Positions 7,545 through 11,307 of a stretch of DNA of 11,307 nt are shown here, in pieces; the stretch's first letter is position 1, and each line of letters starts with the position of its first letter. The notes below the pieces were generated by a model, which did no database searches, had not been told where the DNA came from, and was given only the letters and a program-made list of their open reading frames with translations. Origin of the DNA: Fimbriimonadaceae bacterium (GTDB taxonomy: Bacteria > Armatimonadota > Fimbriimonadia > Fimbriimonadales > Fimbriimonadaceae); NCBI GenBank assembly GCA_022402505.1, contig JAKRSE010000291.1:1-11307 (forward strand), in the 5' to 3' direction. The position numbers were made by a program, and so were the translations under genes.

Positions 7545-8170
7545 GCTTCACCTCCCTGTCCCAGGTAAGCCTGGACCTGCTTCTGCAGGTGGGCTCGGGC
7601 CAGAAAGAGCCGGCTTTTGACGGTGCCGACGGGAACGTCGAGGGCCTGGGCGATCTCTTCGTAGGCCAGGCCTTCGTGGTCGTGCAGATAGAGCACGTTC
7701 TTGAGTTTGTCGGAGAGCGAATCGACGGCGGCGTCGATGCAGGCGACGAGCTCGTCGTCGAGAAGCAGTCGGTCGGGCCGCCAGCGCTCGTCCAGCGAAT
7801 TCAGCAGATCGTCGGCCTCGATTTCCGGATCGGGCGCCACGGTCTGGGGCCGCCGCTTGATCCTTCGGGATCGGTCGATGCAGAGGTTCCCGGCGATCCG
7901 GAAGATCCAGGTTCGGAGCGAAGCCCTTCCATCGAAGCGGTCGAGGGACTGGTAGGCTCGGATGAAGACCTCTTGGGCCAGGTCCTGCGCCTCTTCCTCA
8001 TCCCGAACCATGCGCCGGATGTATCCGAGCACCCGCCCCTGGTAGGCGTCCACGATCCGTCCGAAAGCCTCCCAATCCCGACCCTTGGCTCGGGAAAGCA
8101 ACGCCTCTTCGGTCGCGGCATCCATCATTCTGCGTTCCGGCAGAACCATCGCACGGAGGTACGACGACAT
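7541..8170 (-). CDS. ECF-type RNA polymerase sigma factor (RpoE-like)
   Basis: This 209-residue protein has only sigma regions 2 and 4, typical of the ECF group. Region 2 covers about 35-103, including DEEEAQDLAQEVFIRAYQSL for core binding and LRTWIFRIAGNLCIDRSRR for -10 recognition. Region 4 covers about 145-198, with the helix-turn-helix YEEIAQALDVPVGTVKSRLF, which reads the -35. A charged linker (104-140) joins them. It directs RNA polymerase to stress promoters and is held inactive by the anti-sigma encoded next. The ATG at 8170 has AAGGAA about seven bases upstream, but ATGs at 8128 and 8125 (MMDAATEEALL) fit the family's usual N-terminal length better. If the candidate ECF promoter at 8183-8207 is real, its transcript would start around 8174 and lack that ribosome-binding site, favouring the shorter forms. 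The TGA stop overlaps the next gene's GTG. Confidence 0.95.
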   Translation of the reverse strand: MSSYLRAMVLPERRMMDAATEEALLSRAKGRDWEAFGRIVDAYQGRVLGYIRRMVRDEEEAQDLAQEVFIRAYQSLDRFDGRASLRTWIFRIAGNLCIDRSRRIKRRPQTVAPDPEIEADDLLNSLDERWRPDRLLLDDELVACIDAAVDSLSDKLKNVLYLHDHEGLAYEEIAQALDVPVGTVKSRLFLARAHLQKQVQAYLGQGGEA

Positions 8171-8179
8171 TCTGGTTTC

Positions 8180-8191
8180 CTTGACGTCAAG
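8180..8191. promoter_or_regulatory. Perfect 12-bp palindrome CTTGACGTCAAG (possible operator)
   Basis: Both strands read CTTGACGTCAAG; the symmetry breaks at 8179/8192. It sits nine bases before ATG 8170 of the sigma gene. It contains the CGTC of the candidate -10 element and the first bases of the AAGGAA ribosome-binding site. A dimeric repressor bound here would block transcription. In RNA it could form only a short stem, because there is no loop. The function is inferred. Confidence 0.4.
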
Positions 8192-8207
8192 TCTTCTTCA
8201 GTGTTCA
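8183..8207 (-). promoter_or_regulatory. Candidate ECF-type autoregulatory promoter
   Basis: On the minus strand TGAAC (8207-8203) is followed by 16 bases and CGTC (8186-8183). ECF promoters commonly combine an AAC-containing -35 with a CGTC or CGTA -10 at this spacing, for example TGAAAC-N16-CGTA for Bacillus SigW. Its position just upstream of an ECF sigma gene fits autoregulation, which is frequent in the group. The motif is short and unverified. Transcription would begin near 8174. Confidence 0.45.
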
Positions 8208-8247
8208 CCACGCCCCGGCCAGGTCCCAGAATCCGGCCGGGGCGTGG
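8208..8247 (-). terminator. GC-rich hairpin after the outer-membrane protein gene, terminator-like
   Basis: Arms 8208-8220 (CCACGCCCCGGCC) and 8235-8247 are exact reverse complements: 13 bp, almost all G:C, with a 14-base loop. It begins nine bases past the stop codon of the minus-strand barrel gene and ends just before the sigma-gene promoter candidate. This is the place for a terminator separating the two genes. No U-tract follows on the minus strand (the next bases are TGAACACTGAAG), so it may instead be an RNA-stability or attenuating stem. Confidence 0.6.
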
Positions 8248-8255
8248 GGCGTTGG

Positions 8256-8768
8256 TCAGAACCGGATTCCGGCGTAGACTCCGAATCCGCTGTGCTGGGC
8301 GCTGCTGCTGCCCCAGTACCGCAGCTCGGCAAAGTAGGGCTGATTGAACCGGACGAAGTCGTAGCCGACGGAGAGCTGGAAGGTGAACCGGGTGTCGTTG
8401 GTCGAACCCGTGGTCGTCGGCCGCCGCTGCAGGGCGAGGCCCGCGCCGACCCCGCCATAGAAGGAATCCTGCCGCGCCGTGTAGTTCAGCATCACGGGCA
8501 CCGCGTTGAACCCTCCGGCCCCGTACCAGTCGATCGAGAGGCTGGCGAAGGCATCCACGTCCCGGTTCAGAACGTTGCGCGGCCCGAGGTAGCCGAGTCG
8601 GTAGTCCAGGCCCAGCGCGAACCAGGTCGGCGCTTCATCGCGGGCGGCTCCGTTCGAGGGCAGGTAGAGGCCCACGCGGCCGCTCAGGCCGGTCGGCTGG
8701 CTGGCCTGCGCCGGAGCGATCGCGGGGAGGCAGAGCAGGGCGGAAATGAGAAGGGCGGTCCTCTTCAT
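8256..8768 (-). CDS. Small outer-membrane beta-barrel protein
   Basis: This 170-residue protein starts with a classical signal peptide (MKRTALLISALLCLPAIAPA, cleavage near 20-22). The mature part consists of alternating amphipathic strands, such as SGRVGLYLPS, TWFALGLDYRLGYLG, DAFASLSIDWYG, FYGGVGAGLALQ, TFQLSVGYDFV and YFAELRYWG. It ends in VYAGIRF, a C-terminal strand with the terminal Phe used as the BAM insertion signal. The size fits an eight-stranded barrel of the OmpA/OmpW/PagL-like class, but I do not recognise a specific family. The ATG at 8768 has only a weak GAAAG upstream. It lies just upstream of the ECF sigma operon on the same strand, separated by a strong hairpin. I see no ECF-type promoter in front of it, so regulation by that sigma factor is only suggested by position. 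Confidence 0.8.
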   Translation of the reverse strand: MKRTALLISALLCLPAIAPAQASQPTGLSGRVGLYLPSNGAARDEAPTWFALGLDYRLGYLGPRNVLNRDVDAFASLSIDWYGAGGFNAVPVMLNYTARQDSFYGGVGAGLALQRRPTTTGSTNDTRFTFQLSVGYDFVRFNQPYFAELRYWGSSSAQHSGFGVYAGIRF

Positions 8769-8836
8769 GGTCTTTCAACAGTTACGGACGGACGGAAGCC
8801 TTCGGGAGATGCCGGGCGTCGGGGATACTGCCCCCA
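8769..8836. promoter_or_regulatory. Divergent promoter region between the barrel and acetyltransferase genes
   Basis: These 68 bases separate two divergently transcribed genes and should contain both promoters. On the plus strand GATACT (8824-8829) matches four of six bases of the -10 consensus and lies seven bases before ATG 8837. The hexamer 17 bases further upstream (TTCGGG) is a poor -35. On the minus strand no clear promoter is visible. There is a short tandem GGAC/GGACG run near 8784-8794. Confidence 0.3.
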
Positions 8837-9436
8837 ATGACCGGTTCGGCGGCCTTCTCGACTCACATGACCGGATGGGGAGTCGGCCTGGAACCGCTCG
8901 GCGTGGAGCATGCCGACGAGCTCTGGCCGACCGTGGAGGCCGCGACGTTTCAGCACTGGGTCACCCTCCAGCCGGCCGGACCGGAGCCCGCCCACTTCGC
9001 CGACTTTCTCGCCGAGACGGTCCGCCAGGAGCATGCAGTCTCCTACCTGGTGCGAGACCTGACGGCCCCCGGTTCGCCTGCCGTCGGCAAGACGAGCTTC
9101 ATGGACATCCGCGCGGGTCACCGGGGCTGCGAGATCGGGATGACCTGGCTGGCTCCATCCGCCCGGGGGACGCACGTCAACCCGGCGATCAAGCTGCTCA
9201 TGCTGGAAGACGCGTTCGAGAACGCCCGCCTGCTCAGGGTCCAGCTGAAATGCGACGCGAGAAACACGGTCAGCCGCCGGGCGATCGCCAGGCTGGGGGC
9301 GGTAGAGGAAGGCACGCTCCGCCGGCACATGATCCAGCCGAACGGCTACGTGCGGGACACGGTGATGTTCAGCATCACGGACCTGGATTGGCCGGCCGTG
9401 CGCGAGGGCCTGACCGAGAGGCTCCGTGCCCTCTAA
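8837..9436 (+). CDS. GNAT-family N-acetyltransferase, RimJ/RimL type
   Basis: This 199-residue protein is close to full length for the RimJ/RimL (Acetyltransf_3) branch. Visible landmarks are VGLEPLGVEHADELW near the N-terminus and VGKTSFMDIR (83-92). CEIGMTWLAPSARGTHVNPAIK (98-119) covers strand 4 and the acetyl-CoA pyrophosphate-binding loop. RVQLKCDARNTVSRRAIARLGAVEEGTLRRH (134-164) is the conserved C-terminal block. Members transfer acetyl from acetyl-CoA to protein N-termini, amino acids or antibiotics; the substrate here cannot be deduced. The ATG at 8837 was taken as start. ATG 8867 (MTGWGVGLEPL) is also plausible, and neither has a clear ribosome-binding site. It is the first gene of an operon with a HAD hydrolase (11-base overlap) and an M17 aminopeptidase. 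Confidence 0.92.
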   Translation: MTGSAAFSTHMTGWGVGLEPLGVEHADELWPTVEAATFQHWVTLQPAGPEPAHFADFLAETVRQEHAVSYLVRDLTAPGSPAVGKTSFMDIRAGHRGCEIGMTWLAPSARGTHVNPAIKLLMLEDAFENARLLRVQLKCDARNTVSRRAIARLGAVEEGTLRRHMIQPNGYVRDTVMFSITDLDWPAVREGLTERLRAL

Positions 9437-10037
9437 GCCGATCCTTCTGCTGGATGTGGACGGGGTCCTGCTGACTCCGCCGGAATGGTTCGGCGTCAAG
9501 ATCACCCAACAGGCCCCGGTCGCCGGGAGGGCCCTCTTCTCGGGCCCGTTTCAGGCCGCGACTCGGGGCGAGATCGACCTGGCGGACTCGCTGGGCCCCG
9601 TGCTTCAGGAGCTCGGCCGCACTCAGTCTCCCACCGAATTCCTCGACGAGTGGCACCGGTCTGAAGACGTCCGGAACGAGCCTGTCTGGGAGCTGGTCCG
9701 CCAGGTCCGACCCAGGTTTGAGCGGGTCCTCCTGGCGACGAACCAGGAACGGCATCGCCTGCGGCATCTTCTCGATTCCACCCGGCTAGGGAGCCTTGTC
9801 GATGGCGATGTGGCCAGCTGCACGGTCGGCTGTCGCAAGCCGGACCCGGCCTTCTATGCGGCGGTCCAGAGCCTGCTGAACGCGCCCCCCGAGCGGCTCT
9901 GGTTCGTGGATGACTCGGAAGAGAATGTGGAATCTGCCCGCCAAGCCGGCTGGAATGCGCACCTCTACGCCGGCCCGGAGGACATGGTCCGATTTCTGGA
10001 ACCGACCGCCTCCCCAACCGAAGCCGGGCTGCCATAA
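9426..10037 (+). CDS. HAD-superfamily hydrolase
   Basis: All four HAD motifs are present in this 203-residue protein. Motif I is LLLDVDGVLL, with nucleophile D10 and acid D12. Motif II is VLLATN (T105). Motif III is the Lys in CRKPDPAFY (K138). Motif IV is LWFVDDSEENVESARQAGW (D162, D163), which binds magnesium. Such enzymes remove phosphate from small metabolites through an aspartyl-phosphate. The helical stretch between motifs I and II (about 20-95) forms a cap of the subfamily I kind, which sets the substrate; the substrate is unknown. The start is GTG at 9426, inside the end of the acetyltransferase gene, with GAGAGG four bases upstream. The aminopeptidase gene follows seven bases after the stop, so the three genes are probably co-transcribed. 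Confidence 0.93.
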   Translation: MPSKPILLLDVDGVLLTPPEWFGVKITQQAPVAGRALFSGPFQAATRGEIDLADSLGPVLQELGRTQSPTEFLDEWHRSEDVRNEPVWELVRQVRPRFERVLLATNQERHRLRHLLDSTRLGSLVDGDVASCTVGCRKPDPAFYAAVQSLLNAPPERLWFVDDSEENVESARQAGWNAHLYAGPEDMVRFLEPTASPTEAGLP

Positions 10038-10044
10038 TGGGCCC

Positions 10045-11307
10045 ATGCTCGGCTCAATCACCCCTCGTTTGGACGGTCCCGTCGACCTCCGGCTGATCCT
10101 GCTTGCCCACGGCGCCGAGGTTCCTGCATCGGAGCCGGGCGAGGTCCTGGCTGCGGCCCGGAGGCCGGAGATGGGCGGGAAGGTCGGCGACTGGGTGGAG
10201 GCCTTCCCCACCGGCTTTCCCCGGACCCTGATCGTGGACGCGGGGGCAACCGATGCCGATCTTCGGACGGCCGCCGGCGGAGCCGGTCGGAGAATCGCCA
10301 AGGTGAAGGCCCGCAACGTGCAGGTCGTCGTGCCCGGGCGGGATGATGAACGGGCGGGCCGGCTGATCGGCGAATCTCTCGGACTGCTCGCCTGGAACGG
10401 CCGGCTCTATTCGGCCAACCCGACCGAACGCGAGCCGCTGGGCGTGGCCGCCGAATCCCGCGAGGTCCAGGTCGGCCTGGAGACCGGACTGGCCCTCGCC
10501 GCGTCCTCCAACCTCGCCCGGACCTGGACGACCACTCCGCCGGCGACCGCGACTCCCGATTGGATGGCCGACCAGGCCGTTCGCATCGCCGAAGAGACGG
10601 GCCTGGACTGCCGAATCCTCCGGGGAGCCGAGCTGGAGGCGGCTGGGCTGCAGGGGCTCCTCACCGTCGGCCGCGCGAGTCAGAACCCTCCCTGCCTCAT
10701 CCGCCTGGAATATCGGCCCGAATCCGACTCCGCCGCCCGGCCGATCGTTCTGGTCGGCAAGACGATCACCTACGACACCGGCGGCCTCAGCCTGAAGGGC
10801 AAGACTGGAATGCCGGGCATGAAGGGCGACAAGGCCGGCGGATGCGCCGTGTTGGGGGCGATGCACGCCCTGGCGACCGTCGTCCGGCCGAACCGAAGGG
10901 TGGTCGGCCTGCTGGTCGCCGCCGAGAACAGCGTGGACGCCTCGGCCTACCGCCCGGACGACGTGATCACCTTCCGCAACGGGGTGACGGCCGAGATCAC
11001 CAACACCGACGCCGAAGGACGCCTGGTTCTGGCCGACGGTCTCCTGTGGGCGGCCGAAGAGGAGGATCCGGCGGCCGTGCTGGACATCGCGACCCTCACC
11101 GGGGGCGTGGTGACGGCTTTGGGGAGCGTCTTCGCCGGAGCATTCGCCTCGAACGACGCCCTCTTCTCCGCCGTCGAACGGGCCGGCCGGGCGGCTGATG
11201 AGCGGGTCTGGCGGCTGCCGCTGGACCCTGCCTACCGATCCATGATGAAATCGAAGGTGGCCGACCTGGTGAACTCGAATCTGAGCGGCAAGGCCCATCC
11301 GGTGCAG
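10045..11307 (+). CDS. M17 (leucyl) aminopeptidase, 3' partial
   Basis: The frame from ATG 10045 stays open for 421 codons to the right edge; about 60 C-terminal residues are missing compared with typical PepA. The catalytic half is clear: VGKTITYDTGG (237-247), LSLKGK, MKGDKAGG (259-266) and NTDAEGRLVLADGL (320-333). Residues matching the E. coli PepA metal ligands and catalytic groups are all present: K239, D244, K251, D262, D322, E324 and R326. The enzyme removes N-terminal residues from peptides using two metal ions and usually forms cytosolic hexamers. The N-terminal domain (about 1-150) is divergent, as is usual. Departures from the usual core are T240 (commonly Gly) and K263 (commonly Met) beside a metal ligand. 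There is no strong ribosome-binding site, and translation may be coupled to the HAD gene ending seven bases upstream. Confidence 0.93.
   Translation, partial: MLGSITPRLDGPVDLRLILLAHGAEVPASEPGEVLAAARRPEMGGKVGDWVEAFPTGFPRTLIVDAGATDADLRTAAGGAGRRIAKVKARNVQVVVPGRDDERAGRLIGESLGLLAWNGRLYSANPTEREPLGVAAESREVQVGLETGLALAASSNLARTWTTTPPATATPDWMADQAVRIAEETGLDCRILRGAELEAAGLQGLLTVGRASQNPPCLIRLEYRPESDSAARPIVLVGKTITYDTGGLSLKGKTGMPGMKGDKAGGCAVLGAMHALATVVRPNRRVVGLLVAAENSVDASAYRPDDVITFRNGVTAEITNTDAEGRLVLADGLLWAAEEEDPAAVLDIATLTGGVVTALGSVFAGAFASNDALFSAVERAGRAADERVWRLPLDPAYRSMMKSKVADLVNSNLSGKAHPVQ

Noticed and set aside
8746..9474. 242-codon plus-strand open frame across the acetyltransferase
   Set aside because: Different frame of the same strand as a clear GNAT gene; Arg/Gly/Pro-rich with no family resemblance.
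10054..11298. 414-codon minus-strand open frame opposite the aminopeptidase
   Set aside because: Pro/Gly/Arg/His-rich composition with no recognisable motif, exactly antisense to a gene with full M17 catalytic motifs; a typical GC-rich shadow.

Overview
The window is GC-rich, densely packed bacterial chromosome. A secreted beta-barrel protein with a terminal aromatic residue, and a sigma/anti-sigma/RseB-like cassette, point to a diderm (Gram-negative type) bacterium. I cannot assign a phylum. No rRNA, tRNA, CRISPR array, insertion sequence or phage gene is visible, and no intergenic gap exceeds about 150 bases.

Layout. (1) The 3' part of a secreted-type cysteine peptidase-like gene (+, to 572) runs convergently into a three-gene minus-strand operon. 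(2) That operon, in transcription order, is a dicarboxylate/amino-acid symporter (start 4036), rmuC (TTG start, 4-base overlap) and a TrmH/SpoU RNA methyltransferase (8-base overlap). (3) Divergent from the symporter is a full-length methyl-accepting chemotaxis protein (+, to 6070) with no other chemotaxis gene nearby. (4) Convergent to it is a minus-strand stress-signalling operon: ECF sigma factor, single-pass anti-sigma candidate and RseB/MucB-like periplasmic sensor, joined by GTGA and ATGA overlaps. (5) Upstream of the sigma gene, on the same strand, is a small outer-membrane beta-barrel gene, separated from it by a strong GC-rich hairpin. (6) Divergent from the barrel gene is a plus-strand operon: a RimJ/RimL-type GNAT acetyltransferase, a HAD-family hydrolase and an M17 leucyl aminopeptidase. 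The aminopeptidase runs off the right edge.

Most of the content is ordinary housekeeping and transport. The most interesting part is the ECF cassette. It has the RseA-RseB logic, but its anti-sigma partner shows no zinc-binding motif. The leader of the sigma gene holds both an ECF-type promoter match (TGAAC-N16-CGTC) and a perfect 12-bp palindrome overlapping the -10. A second point of interest is the symporter's NQNGT in place of the family's NMDGT sodium-site motif. I see no clear evidence of an undescribed defence or mobile system here.
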